64,000 nucleotides of DNA from NCBI GenBank assembly GCA_902493375.1, contig CABUPH010000002.1, positions 144,934 through 208,933 of the forward strand, written 5' to 3'. This DNA is from an uncultured Collinsella sp. GTDB lineage: Bacteria > Actinomycetota > Coriobacteriia > Coriobacteriales > Coriobacteriaceae. Below, piece after piece: positions 1-8,013 of this stretch. The position numbers and the translations under genes were made by a program. How positions within the stretch are numbered: position 1 is the stretch's first letter; every line of letters starts with the position of its first letter. The notes below the pieces were generated by a model. It saw only the letters and a program-made list of their open reading frames with translations, did not search any database and had not been told where the DNA came from.

Positions 1-996
1 GAGCGCGAGCAGACGCTCAATCAGTTGCTGACCGAGATGGATGGCTTCGATAACCACAAGGGTATCGTTGTCCTTGCCGCAACCAACCGCCCCGACAGTC
101 TCGATCCCGCTCTACTGCGCCCCGGTCGTTTTGACCGCCGCATCCCCGTCGAGTTGCCCGATCTGACCGGCCGTAAGAACATCCTCGAGCTCCACGCCAA
201 GAGTGTGAAGACCGAGCCGCCGATCGATCTGACCGCGATTGCCCGTGCCACGCCCGGTGCCTCGGGCGCCGACCTGGCCAATATCATCAACGAGGGCGCC
301 CTGCGCGCCGTTCGCGAAGGTCGCAAGCGTGCAACCCAGGACGACTTCGAGGAGTCGGTGGAGGTCGTCATTGCCGGTCAACAGCGTAAGTCCACGGTGC
401 TTTCCGACCACGAGAAGCAGGTCGTTTCCTACCATGAGATCGGCCATGCCATTGTTGCCGCTCGCCAGAAGGGCTCTGCGCCTGTCACGAAGATCACCAT
501 CGTGCCACGCACGAGCGGTGCTCTGGGCTACACCATGCAGGTCGAGGAGGATGAGCGCTTCCTGACCACACGCCAGGAGGTCCTGGACAAGCTCGCCGTC
601 TACTGCGGTGGCCGTGCGGCCGAGGAGCTCATCTTTGGTGAGATGACGACTGGCGCCGCCAACGATATCGAGCAGGCCACCAAGCTCGCCCGCAACATGG
701 TGACGCGCTTTGGTATGTCCGACGAGTTTGGCATGATGGCGCTCGGTACCGTCCAGAATGCGTACCTCAACCAGGATACGTCGCTCACCTGCGCCCCCGG
801 TACGGCCGAGCGCGTGGACGCGATTGTCGCCAAGCTGATCGAGGATGCGCACGACCGCGCCCTGCAGATCCTGAAGGAGAACAAGTTCAAGCTCCACGAG
901 CTGGCTCGTTATCTGTACAAGAAGGAGACGATCACGGGCGAGGAGTTCATGAATCTCCTCACGCGCGAAAATCCGCTGATGCCGAAGCAGCAGTAA
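1..996 (+). CDS. ftsH: ATP-dependent zinc metalloprotease FtsH, C-terminal part (5' end outside window)
   Basis: Membrane-anchored AAA+ protease that extracts and degrades membrane and some soluble proteins. The reading frame is open from base 1, so the N-terminal membrane segments and the Walker A and B motifs lie upstream. What remains (331 residues) begins in the AAA module with the second region of homology, RPGRFDRR, at about residue 40 of the fragment. The M41 peptidase domain carries the zinc motif HEIGH at residues 145-149 (the family consensus is HEAGH) and a third ligand Asp in GAANDIEQ near residue 222. The C-terminus is short and ends in MPKQQ. A strong terminator follows directly. 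Identification is secure; only the start is missing. Confidence 0.97.
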   Translation, partial: EREQTLNQLLTEMDGFDNHKGIVVLAATNRPDSLDPALLRPGRFDRRIPVELPDLTGRKNILELHAKSVKTEPPIDLTAIARATPGASGADLANIINEGALRAVREGRKRATQDDFEESVEVVIAGQQRKSTVLSDHEKQVVSYHEIGHAIVAARQKGSAPVTKITIVPRTSGALGYTMQVEEDERFLTTRQEVLDKLAVYCGGRAAEELIFGEMTTGAANDIEQATKLARNMVTRFGMSDEFGMMALGTVQNAYLNQDTSLTCAPGTAERVDAIVAKLIEDAHDRALQILKENKFKLHELARYLYKKETITGEEFMNLLTRENPLMPKQQ

Positions 997-1017
997 TACT
1001 AGTTGCGCAGTGTCAAT

Positions 1018-1058
1018 CGCCCCATTTGAGTTTCTATCTCAAATGGGGCGTTTTGTTT
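1018..1058 (+). terminator. Rho-independent terminator after ftsH
   Basis: A perfect 13-bp stem (1018-1030 with 1038-1050), a 7-base loop and a T-rich tail (TTTTGTTT) lie 21 bases after the ftsH stop codon. Confidence 0.93.
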
Positions 1059-1071
1059 GGGAGGGATATGT

Positions 1072-1527
1072 ATGAAGATCGTGGTGAGTGCCTGCTTGAT
1101 GGGCGAGAGCTGCAAATATAACGGGCTCGATAACTACCATCGCGAACTGGTCGAAGCGTGCGAACGTACGGGGACCGAGGTCCTGTTGGTGTGCCCTGAG
1201 GTCTTTGGCGGTCTGCCCACACCGCGCAAGCCGTCCGAGATTGTGAACGGAGAGGTTCGTACCTGCGAGGGCATATCGGTCGATCGCGAATTTCGCCTGG
1301 GTGCCCAACGAGCGCTCGATATGTGCGAGCAGGCGGGCGGGCCGGAAGAGATCGCCGCGTGCATCCTGCAGGACCGTAGTCCCTCGTGCGGCGCGGGTCG
1401 CATCTACGACGGAACATTCAGCGGCGCCCCTACGGCGGGCAACGGCGTCTTCGTTGATTTACTGCTCCGCCACGGTTATCGCGTGATCCCGGCTAGCGAG
1501 TTCGACCCCAGCATGCTGGAGCAATAA
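1072..1527 (+). CDS. DUF523 / TudS-like iron-sulfur protein
   Basis: A 151-residue single-domain protein of the DUF523 (YbbK) family. Some members of this family (TudS) are thiouracil desulfurases that use a [4Fe-4S] cluster held by three cysteines. Three well-placed cysteines are visible: C8 in SACLMGESC, C41 in VCPEVFGGLPTPR and C106 in DRSPSCGAG. They fit cluster ligands. The start at 1072 is chosen because GGGAGGG lies 6 bases upstream; an in-frame codon at 1057 would lie inside the ftsH terminator. The gene stands alone between two terminators. The substrate here is not known from sequence; desulfuration of a thiolated base is only a family-based inference. Confidence 0.85.
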   Translation: MKIVVSACLMGESCKYNGLDNYHRELVEACERTGTEVLLVCPEVFGGLPTPRKPSEIVNGEVRTCEGISVDREFRLGAQRALDMCEQAGGPEEIAACILQDRSPSCGAGRIYDGTFSGAPTAGNGVFVDLLLRHGYRVIPASEFDPSMLEQ

Positions 1528-1528
1528 A

Positions 1529-1568
1529 AAACCACCACAAAGGTACTGCTCCCTTGTGGTGGTTTTGG
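1529..1568. terminator. Bidirectional terminator between the DUF523 gene and the convergent gldA-like gene
   Basis: The inverted repeat ACCACCACAA / TTGTGGTGGT has A-rich sequence on the left and T-rich sequence on the right. It can therefore end transcription from both converging genes. A similar stem (ACCACC..CAAAGG) follows the glycosyltransferase gene near 9320. Confidence 0.85.
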
Positions 1569-1575
1569 GTTAGAG

Positions 1576-2658
1576 CTAGAGGGTGTGGCCGTAGGCGTTG
1601 GCAGCTTTGATGGCGGCGGCGAATTTTTCGTCGGTGAAGGGCTCGGGGTTTCCCTGCTTCCACTCGTTGGTGGCGTGCGCGTATTCGCACAGGGCCGGGA
1701 TATCTGCCTCGGTAAGGCCAACCTGCTCAAGCGTTACGGGCAGCCCCATCTGCTTGTTAAAGGCGGCGTAGCGCTCAAGGTTCTCGGTATCGCCCGTATA
1801 GGCAAACAGTACCAGCACGCCCAGGCTCACGACCTCGCCATGCAGGTAGGTGCCCTCACGCGGAATGCTGCAGGTGGCGTTGTAGAACGCGTGCGCCACG
1901 CTCGAGTTGTAGTAATAATCGTTCTGGTTGGTCAGGTTCGAGACATAGCCCGTGTTGACAACGATGTCGAGCGCGATCTGCTTGACGGCCTCGCTCGACA
2001 GATTCTGGCGCACATCCTCAAGACCCTGCACACCATAGGTAAACAGCGGCTCGGAGCAGGTGTGGGCGAGTGCCAGGCCAAGACCGGCGGTGTGCTCCAG
2101 GTTGCCGGCGCTCGTGGCGTATTCGACCTCGGGCTGCTTAGACAGGGCATCGCCCACGCCGGCCCAGAAGTACTCTGCCGGTGCCTCGGCGATGATCTTG
2201 GGGTTGATGAAGATGTGCGCCGGTCGGTTGGGGTACGAATAGCCCTCGAGCGATCCATCGTCATTGTAGACAACGGCAATGGCGGTCGCGGCCGAGCAGT
2301 TGGAGCAAATCGTCGGTACGGTAAAGACGATCTTCTTGAGCTCGATGGCCGCCGTCTTCACAGTGTCGAGTGCCTTGCCGCCGCCACATGCGATGAGCAC
2401 GTCGGCTTCCTGGCAGGCAGGGGAGTTCACGACCTTGGCGATATTGGCACGCGTACTGTTGGTGCCATAGACGCGCGTCTCCAGGACCTCGACATCGGTA
2501 CCTTCAAGTGCCGCCTCGATTCCCGGCAGCGCCGCAGCCAGGGCTCGCTTGCCGCCAATGATGGCGACCTTGGTCGCTCCGTACTCGGCCAGTGCGGCGG
2601 GCAGCTCGGTAAAGCAATCCTCGCCAACGGTATAATCACTCATTCCAATCGTGCGCAT
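1576..2658 (-). CDS. gldA: Glycerol dehydrogenase-like iron-type alcohol dehydrogenase
   Basis: A 360-residue polyol dehydrogenase of the iron-containing alcohol dehydrogenase superfamily, closest in layout to GldA, which oxidises glycerol to dihydroxyacetone with NAD. The nucleotide-binding loop CGGGKALDT is at about residues 91-99. Three metal ligands stand at the classical positions: D170 (GVGDALSK), H256 (SVAHAFYN) and H273 (YLHGEVVS). The start at 2658 has AAGAAGG 5 bases upstream. The gene is a single transcription unit, convergent with the DUF523 gene and divergent from the ileS leader. The substrate could be another small polyol; the family is certain, the exact activity is inferred. 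Confidence 0.85.
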   Translation of the reverse strand: MRTIGMSDYTVGEDCFTELPAALAEYGATKVAIIGGKRALAAALPGIEAALEGTDVEVLETRVYGTNSTRANIAKVVNSPACQEADVLIACGGGKALDTVKTAAIELKKIVFTVPTICSNCSAATAIAVVYNDDGSLEGYSYPNRPAHIFINPKIIAEAPAEYFWAGVGDALSKQPEVEYATSAGNLEHTAGLGLALAHTCSEPLFTYGVQGLEDVRQNLSSEAVKQIALDIVVNTGYVSNLTNQNDYYYNSSVAHAFYNATCSIPREGTYLHGEVVSLGVLVLFAYTGDTENLERYAAFNKQMGLPVTLEQVGLTEADIPALCEYAHATNEWKQGNPEPFTDEKFAAAIKAANAYGHTL

Positions 2659-2782
2659 GGCAACCTTCTTTCTTTCGATAAAGTGCTTTCAGGTATTTTG
2701 CTCCTAGAGAAGGTCCACAGCCGCGAGAAATTTCGAACGTATAAAACCAGTGTTGAGGGTTTTTCGCCGGCGCGGAACGTGC

Positions 2783-2798
2783 TAGCATACTCCGCATA
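2783..2798 (+). promoter_or_regulatory. Possible -10 region for the ileS leader transcript
   Basis: TAGCATACT at 2783-2791 lies just before the conserved part of the T-box leader. It is the best -10 candidate I see. A -35 partner is poor (TTCGCC near 2763). Weak evidence; the leader itself is much better supported. Confidence 0.3.
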
Positions 2799-2809
2799 AG
2801 CGTTGATGG

Positions 2810-3064
2810 GGACGAGTAGTCGGCCGTCCGCATGTTACAGAGAGCGGGGAGCGCTGAGAACCCGTGCATGCGACCGATGAAAATCACCCCGGAGCTGCGG
2901 TCCCAACGGACGCGTCGCACAGGCTCGTCCTAGTAGATATCGCCGAGATGGTCGTCGATACAGGCCAGCCGAGTAACGGATGCGAGCGCGCGAATACGCG
3001 GGCGAGGGCATCTAAGCTGGGTGGTTAAACGAAGAGCTTTTGCGGGCGTACAGTCCGTTTTGTG
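2810..3064 (+). promoter_or_regulatory. T-box riboswitch controlling ileS
   Basis: This leader occupies most of the 486-base gap before ileS. It shows the ordered elements of a T-box RNA that senses uncharged tRNA. GACGAGTAG is near the 5' end. The stem I block ACAGAGAGCGGGG...GCTGAGAACCCG is at about 2837-2873. GATGAAAATCACCCCGGAGCTG follows, where the triplet ATC at 2883-2885 sits at the specifier position and decodes isoleucine, matching the downstream gene. The T-box core AAGCTGGGTGGTTAAACG is at 3014-3031. AAGCTGGG in that core is complementary to CCCAGCTT at 3074-3081 within the following terminator, giving alternative pairings. The expected effect is read-through when tRNA-Ile is uncharged. 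Confidence 0.88.
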
Positions 3065-3101
3065 GCGCTTCGTCCCAGCTTGTAGGGACGGGCGCTTTTT
3101 T
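3065..3101 (+). terminator. Leader terminator of the ileS T-box
   Basis: The hairpin CGTCCC (loop AGCTTGTA) GGGACG is extended by GCGC/GCGC and followed by six T residues at 3096-3101. It sits between the T-box core and the ileS start, so it is the attenuation terminator. Its left arm and loop overlap the bases that can pair with the T-box core. Confidence 0.85.
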
Positions 3102-3144
3102 GGTGCCCAGCGGGCGTGCGCGCCCATGACATGAAAGGGGTACC

Positions 3145-5946
3145 GTGGCAAACGAGTACAAGCAGACGATGAATCTGCCCAAGACCGGTTTTCCCATGCG
3201 TGCCGGTCTTTCCAAGTCCGAGCCCAAGCGACTCAAGGACTGGCAGGACAACAAGGTCTACGAGCAGGTTCTGAAGAAGAACGAGGGTCACAAGAAGTTC
3301 GTGCTGCACGACGGCCCTCCGTACGCCAACGGCCCGATCCACATCGGCCACGCCATGAACAAGATCTCCAAGGACATGATCAACCGTTACTGGATGATGC
3401 AGGGCTATGAGGTTCCATATGTCCCCGGTTGGGATTGCCATGGCCAGCCGATCGAGCATAAGGTCGAGGAGAAGCTCGGCACCGAGAAGTTCAACCAGAC
3501 CTCCACGGCTAAGATCCGCGAGCTTTGCAACAAGTTCGCTGTCGAGAACATCGAGCTGCAGAAGGCCGGCTTCCGTCGCCTGGGCGTGCTCGGCGATTGG
3601 GACAACCCCTATCTGACGCTCTATCACCAGCATGACGCCGCCGACATCGAGGTTTTCAAGGCCATGTTCGACAAGGGCATGATCTATCGCGGTCACAAGC
3701 CCGTCCACTGGTGCAAGCACTGCCATACCGCACTTGCTGAGGCCGAGATTGAGTACTCCGACGAGACGAGCCCGTCCATCTTCGTGCGCTTTGAGATGAC
3801 CTCCAAGCCCGCCGGCCTCGAGAACTTCGACGGCCCGGTTGACTTTATCATCTGGACGACCACGCCGTGGACCATCCCCTCCGACCAGGCAGTTTCTCTC
3901 AAGCCCGGTGCCGCCTACGTCGCCGTTGAGCACGACGGCCGCGCCGAGGTCATGCTCGAGGACCTAGCTCCCAAGTGCTGCGAGGAGTTTGGCTGGGAGT
4001 ACACCCCGGTTGTGGTCGACGGCAAGCCCTATGTGGTTCCCGCCGAGACCTTCCATCACATTCACTATAAGCAGCCGATCTTTGACGGTGTCGAGGGCGT
4101 TGCGCTGTTGGCCGATTACGTCGGTGTCGATGACGGTACCGGTATCGTCCACAACTCGCCCGGTCACGGCGTCGACGACTACTTCGCCTGCCTCAAGGAG
4201 GGCATCACCGACATTTGCATGCCGGTCGATGACGACGGCAAGTTCTACACCGGCGAGGAGTTTGGCACCGGCGGCCCCTTCAGCGGCATGGATACCGACG
4301 AGGCCAACCCGCACATCATCGAGTTCCTGCGCGAGCGCGGCACCCTGGTCCTCGAGAAGAAGATCACGCACAGCTATCCGCACTGCTGGCGCTGCAAGCA
4401 CCCGGTGCTCTTCCGTGCTACCGACCAGTGGTTCGTCTCGATGGACAAGACCGGTCTGCGCGAGCAGGCTGGCAAAGAGGTCCGCGAGAACGTCAAGTGG
4501 TATCCGGCTCACGCCGCCAACCGCATCGGCGCCATGGTCGAGCAGCGTCCCGACTGGTGCATCAGCCGTCAGCGCAACTGGGGCGTGCCTATCCCCAGCT
4601 ACACTTGCGCCGACTGCGGCGAGAAGGTCATGAACGACGCCACGCTCGACGCCGTCATCAAGCTCTTCCACGAGAAGGGCTCCGACGCCTGGTTTACCGA
4701 CGCTCCCGAGAGCTACCTGGGCGAGTCTTGCGTTTGCCCCAAGTGTGGCGGCCATCACCTCAAGGCTGATAAGGACATTCTCGACGTGTGGTGGGACTCC
4801 GGCGTGTCTTGGAAGGCCGTCTGCGAGTACCGCCCCGAGCTGGAGTACCCGGCGGATGTGTACCTCGAGGGCTCCGACCAGCACCGCGGTTGGTTCCAGA
4901 GCTCGCTGCTCACCTCGGTGGGCGCCAACGGCCACGCTCCGTACAAGGCGGTCGTCTCGCAGGGCTTCACCCTCGACGGCCAGGGCCGTAAGATGTCCAA
5001 GTCGCTCGGCAACGTCATCGACCCCAATAAGGTCTGCGACGAGATGGGCGCCGACATCATCCGTCTGTGGGTTGCCTCTGTCGACACCAGCTCCGACGTC
5101 TCCATCGACCACGAGATCCTTGCTCGTACGTCCGATGCCTACCGTCGCTTCCGCAACACGCTGCGCTTCCTGCTTTCCGAGCTCGAGGGCCAGTTTGAGC
5201 CCGAGACCGACGGCGTCGCCTTTGTCGACCTGCTGCCGCTCGACAAGCTCATGGTTGCCCGCCTGACCCAGGTCCAGGCCGAGGTCGACGATGCCTACGC
5301 CAGCTACGAGTTCCCGCGCGCCTACCGTGCGCTCTACGACTTCGTGGTTACCGAGCTTTCCAACGTGTACCTCGACGCCCTGAAGGATCGTCTGTACTGC
5401 GATAAGCCCGGTTCGCTTGAGCGCCGCAGTGCCCAGACCGTGCTGGCCGAGCTCTTCTCGATGCTCATGCGCGATCTGCAGCCGATCCTGTCCTACACCG
5501 TCGACGAGGCCATGGCCTATGCGCCCGCCGGCTGCGTCGACCACCAGAAGTACGCCGCGCTGCTCGATTGGTACAAGTCGCCCATCACGGTCGATGAGGC
5601 CAACGAGTTTGAGGGCGTGCTCGAGGCTTCACTCGAGCTCCGTAGCGCCGTGACCAAGGCCCTTGAGGATGCCCGTTCCGCCGGCACCTTCACTAAGAGC
5701 CAGCAGGTCCGCGTCAAGGCGGTCGTTCCCGCCGAGATGTACGCGCTGCTGACCGGTGATAAGGCCGTCGACCTGGCCGAGTTCTACATCGTCTCCGATG
5801 TAGAACTGACCCAGGGCGAGGAGCTCTCCGTTGCCATCGAGGCAGCCGAGGGCGAGTGCTGCGACCGTTGCTGGAACTACCGCACCACCGTCGGCGAGTA
5901 CAACGGCCACGCGCATATTTGCAAGCGCTGCGCCGACGCTTTGTAG
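3145..5946 (+). CDS. ileS: Isoleucyl-tRNA synthetase
   Basis: Charges tRNA-Ile with isoleucine and edits misactivated valine. It has 933 residues, normal for the bacterial type. The class I signatures are HIGH at residues 66-69 and KMSKS at 616-620, with the CP1 editing insert between them. A C-terminal zinc finger (CCDRCWNYR...CKRCADAL) marks the bacterial zinc-containing form. The start is GTG, set by GAAAGGGG 5 bases upstream. It is transcribed from the T-box leader as a single gene. Codon usage is typical of a highly expressed backbone gene. Confidence 0.98.
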   Translation: MANEYKQTMNLPKTGFPMRAGLSKSEPKRLKDWQDNKVYEQVLKKNEGHKKFVLHDGPPYANGPIHIGHAMNKISKDMINRYWMMQGYEVPYVPGWDCHGQPIEHKVEEKLGTEKFNQTSTAKIRELCNKFAVENIELQKAGFRRLGVLGDWDNPYLTLYHQHDAADIEVFKAMFDKGMIYRGHKPVHWCKHCHTALAEAEIEYSDETSPSIFVRFEMTSKPAGLENFDGPVDFIIWTTTPWTIPSDQAVSLKPGAAYVAVEHDGRAEVMLEDLAPKCCEEFGWEYTPVVVDGKPYVVPAETFHHIHYKQPIFDGVEGVALLADYVGVDDGTGIVHNSPGHGVDDYFACLKEGITDICMPVDDDGKFYTGEEFGTGGPFSGMDTDEANPHIIEFLRERGTLVLEKKITHSYPHCWRCKHPVLFRATDQWFVSMDKTGLREQAGKEVRENVKWYPAHAANRIGAMVEQRPDWCISRQRNWGVPIPSYTCADCGEKVMNDATLDAVIKLFHEKGSDAWFTDAPESYLGESCVCPKCGGHHLKADKDILDVWWDSGVSWKAVCEYRPELEYPADVYLEGSDQHRGWFQSSLLTSVGANGHAPYKAVVSQGFTLDGQGRKMSKSLGNVIDPNKVCDEMGADIIRLWVASVDTSSDVSIDHEILARTSDAYRRFRNTLRFLLSELEGQFEPETDGVAFVDLLPLDKLMVARLTQVQAEVDDAYASYEFPRAYRALYDFVVTELSNVYLDALKDRLYCDKPGSLERRSAQTVLAELFSMLMRDLQPILSYTVDEAMAYAPAGCVDHQKYAALLDWYKSPITVDEANEFEGVLEASLELRSAVTKALEDARSAGTFTKSQQVRVKAVVPAEMYALLTGDKAVDLAEFYIVSDVELTQGEELSVAIEAAEGECCDRCWNYRTTVGEYNGHAHICKRCADAL

Positions 5947-5947
5947 G

Positions 5948-6105
5948 TCACGGCGTTCGTAGAACACCGTAACCTACCGACGCTGCAAACGCCCCTAAGC
6001 GGCAATCTGACGTTCAATCGTCGGTCGCGTACCGAAGTACGCTTCCCTCCTCTTTCACGTCACCTTGCTCGCTTGGGGACGTTTTCGCTGTTGGTGACGA
6101 TAACG
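5948..6105. other. Structured intergenic segment after ileS (candidate RNA or repeat)
   Basis: This is the first part of a 372-base gap without a gene. It holds several inverted repeats: a hairpin ACGGCGTTC...GAACACCGT right after the ileS stop; CCGACG/CGTCGG (5977-5982 with 6019-6024); GCGTAC-CGAA-GTACGC (6027-6042, tetraloop); and CGTCACC/GGTGACG (6058-6064 with 6093-6099). CAAACGCCCCTAAGCG and CGCTTGGGGACGTTTTCG are also imperfect inverted copies. No open frame with a ribosome site is visible. It may be a structured 3' region, a small RNA or a dispersed repeat. Confidence 0.5.
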
Positions 6106-6132
6106 CGGCTTTTCCATTGCTGGAGCTAGAGG

Positions 6133-6206
6133 CTTTCTTTCGACTTGCGCTTTTAGTCGAAAGCTATTAAGCGACATTCCGTTATTCGGAATGTCGCTTT
6201 CGTTTT
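6133..6206 (+). terminator. Tandem hairpins ending the ileS transcript
   Basis: A first hairpin, CTTTCGACT...AGTCGAAAG (about 6137-6163), is followed by a perfect stem GCGACATTCCG/CGGAATGTCGC (6171-6181 with 6187-6197) and TTTCGTTTT. The second is a standard intrinsic terminator. The remaining bases up to lspA show nothing recognisable beyond an upstream AT-richer stretch. Confidence 0.82.
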
Positions 6207-6318
6207 ATGCTGGTTATTTCGCTTGCGTTGGTGGATATGTCGTGCGTTCTGCGTGTGGCAATATAAGATGGTTAATTGCGTTAAACGGATTTCGAGTTCT
6301 TGAGGGTAGGGGATTTCT

Positions 6319-6918
6319 TTGGGTCGTACTGGGGATATGACGCCGCCTTTGCGTTGGCGGTTGGGTGTTGCTGGTGGGGTGGCGCTGGTTGTGCTGCTTG
6401 TTGACCAGTTGACCAAGCTTGCGGTTCGTGCCGTGGGCGATGCACTGCATGTGACCGTCATCCCCGGCGTGATCGACTTCCTGTTTGTCCGCAATATCGG
6501 CGCTGCCTTTAGCATGGGCGAGGGGCATGGCATCGCGTTTGCCGTGCTGGCGCTGGCGGTCATTGTCGCTATTGCCGTGTACCTCGTTCGTGCACCCCAG
6601 CTCGCCCATCTTGAGGTTGTGGGCATGGCGATGGTTGCGGGCGGTGCTATCGGCAACGCTATCGATCGTTTGGCCTTTGGCTTCGTGACCGATTTTATTG
6701 CCACCACCTTCATCGACTTTCCCGTCTTCAATGTGGCCGATATCGGCATTACGGTCGGTGTTGTGCTGGCGCTTATCGGTTACATGTTCTTGAGTCCCGC
6801 CGCTCGCGAGGTCGATGCGACTGCTGAGCTCAATGCCCGTGATGAGGCCCGCGCTAAGCGCAAAGCCAAGCAGCGTGGGGAGCGTGCCCGCAAGATTCGC
6901 GAAAGGAATGAGCGCTAA
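6319..6918 (+). CDS. lspA: Lipoprotein signal peptidase (signal peptidase II)
   Basis: Inner-membrane aspartyl protease that cleaves prolipoprotein signal peptides. It has 199 residues with four hydrophobic segments. The catalytic aspartates are in GNAIDRLAFG (D116) and FNVADIGI (D141), and the conserved NIGAAFS is at about residues 59-65. The C-terminal 40 residues are very basic (RAKRKAKQRGERARKIRERNER), an extension beyond the core. The start chosen is TTG with AGGGGA 5 bases upstream; ATG at 6337 is possible. Its stop shares one base with the rluD start (TAATG), so the two are translationally coupled. Confidence 0.94.
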   Translation: MGRTGDMTPPLRWRLGVAGGVALVVLLVDQLTKLAVRAVGDALHVTVIPGVIDFLFVRNIGAAFSMGEGHGIAFAVLALAVIVAIAVYLVRAPQLAHLEVVGMAMVAGGAIGNAIDRLAFGFVTDFIATTFIDFPVFNVADIGITVGVVLALIGYMFLSPAAREVDATAELNARDEARAKRKAKQRGERARKIRERNER

Positions 6919-7931
6919 TGGCCGACATCCATATCCTTGTTGCCGACGATGCCGCCGGTCAGCGTCTTGACGCTTATCTGGGCGCCAATGACGGCTGTCC
7001 CACGCGTTCTGCCTGTGCGCATCTGATCGAGGGCGGCGCCGTCGCTGTCAATGGCGAGACCTGTCTGTCTAAAAAGTACGCCGTGCGAGCCGGCGATCGC
7101 ATCTCGGTCGATTTGCCCGAGCCGCACGATCCCACCGATGTGATTCCCGAGGCCATCCTGCTCGACATTCGCTATGAGGACGACTATCTCATTGTGCTCT
7201 CCAAGCAGCGTGGCCTGGTGTGTCATCCTGCGCATGGTCATGAGAGCGGTACGCTCGCGAATGCCCTGGTCTATCACTGCGGTATCGACCATCTGGGTAC
7301 CGTGCAGGGTGAGGACCGCCCCGGGATCGTGCATCGTTTGGATCGCGATACCTCGGGTCTCATGCTTGCGGCAAAGGACGACGACACCCAGCGCGCGCTT
7401 CAAAATCTCATTCGCACGCGCACGCTCGATCGTCGCTATATCACGCTCGTTCACGGGCACATCGCCATGGACGAGGGAACCATTAACACCGGTATTGCCC
7501 GCTCCACGCGCGACCGCGTCAAGATGGCGGTTTCGGACGACCCCTTTGCCCGTCAGGCCATTACGACCTTTAAGGTCCTCGAGCGCTTTGACTCCACGCG
7601 CTTTGACGACGGCTACACGCTTGTCGAGTGTCACCTGTTTACCGGGCGTACGCATCAGATTCGCGTGCATATGCGTCATATCAACCACGCCTGCGTGGGC
7701 GATCCACTTTACGGCAAGTGCGATGCGCGCGCCGACCAGGGCCTGACCAGGCAGTTTCTGCATTCCTGGCGCGTGGCGTTCGAACACCCCGTGACGGGGG
7801 AGCGCATTGAGTGCCGCGACGAGTTGCCGTGGGATCTCGCTGCTGTTCTCGACGATCTGGCTCCGCGCTCGCTCGGTCGCACGGCCGTTGGAGATGAAAT
7901 CGTTCCGCAGCTCGGTCTTCTCGAAGCCTAG
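6918..7931 (+). CDS. rluD: RluD-type ribosomal RNA pseudouridine synthase
   Basis: Converts uridines of 23S rRNA to pseudouridine. It has 337 residues: an N-terminal S4 RNA-binding domain (about residues 15-75) and the RluA/RluD catalytic domain with HRLDRDTSGL, catalytic Asp144. RTHQIRVHM lies in the C-terminal half. It is coupled to lspA, the usual neighbour of this family in many bacteria. The exact target uridines cannot be read from sequence. Confidence 0.92.
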   Translation: MADIHILVADDAAGQRLDAYLGANDGCPTRSACAHLIEGGAVAVNGETCLSKKYAVRAGDRISVDLPEPHDPTDVIPEAILLDIRYEDDYLIVLSKQRGLVCHPAHGHESGTLANALVYHCGIDHLGTVQGEDRPGIVHRLDRDTSGLMLAAKDDDTQRALQNLIRTRTLDRRYITLVHGHIAMDEGTINTGIARSTRDRVKMAVSDDPFARQAITTFKVLERFDSTRFDDGYTLVECHLFTGRTHQIRVHMRHINHACVGDPLYGKCDARADQGLTRQFLHSWRVAFEHPVTGERIECRDELPWDLAAVLDDLAPRSLGRTAVGDEIVPQLGLLEA

Positions 7932-8013
7932 CCAGTATTAGGTGGTTTCTTGAACTCGGTAAGCCTGCGGTAAGATATACGATTGTTTACGTTACGCGTT
8001 GCTGGGAGCCTGC

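Noticed and set aside
1585..2799. 404-codon plus-strand frame opposite the gldA-like gene
   Set aside because: The minus-strand frame has all dehydrogenase ligands at the expected positions and a good ribosome site. The plus frame has neither.
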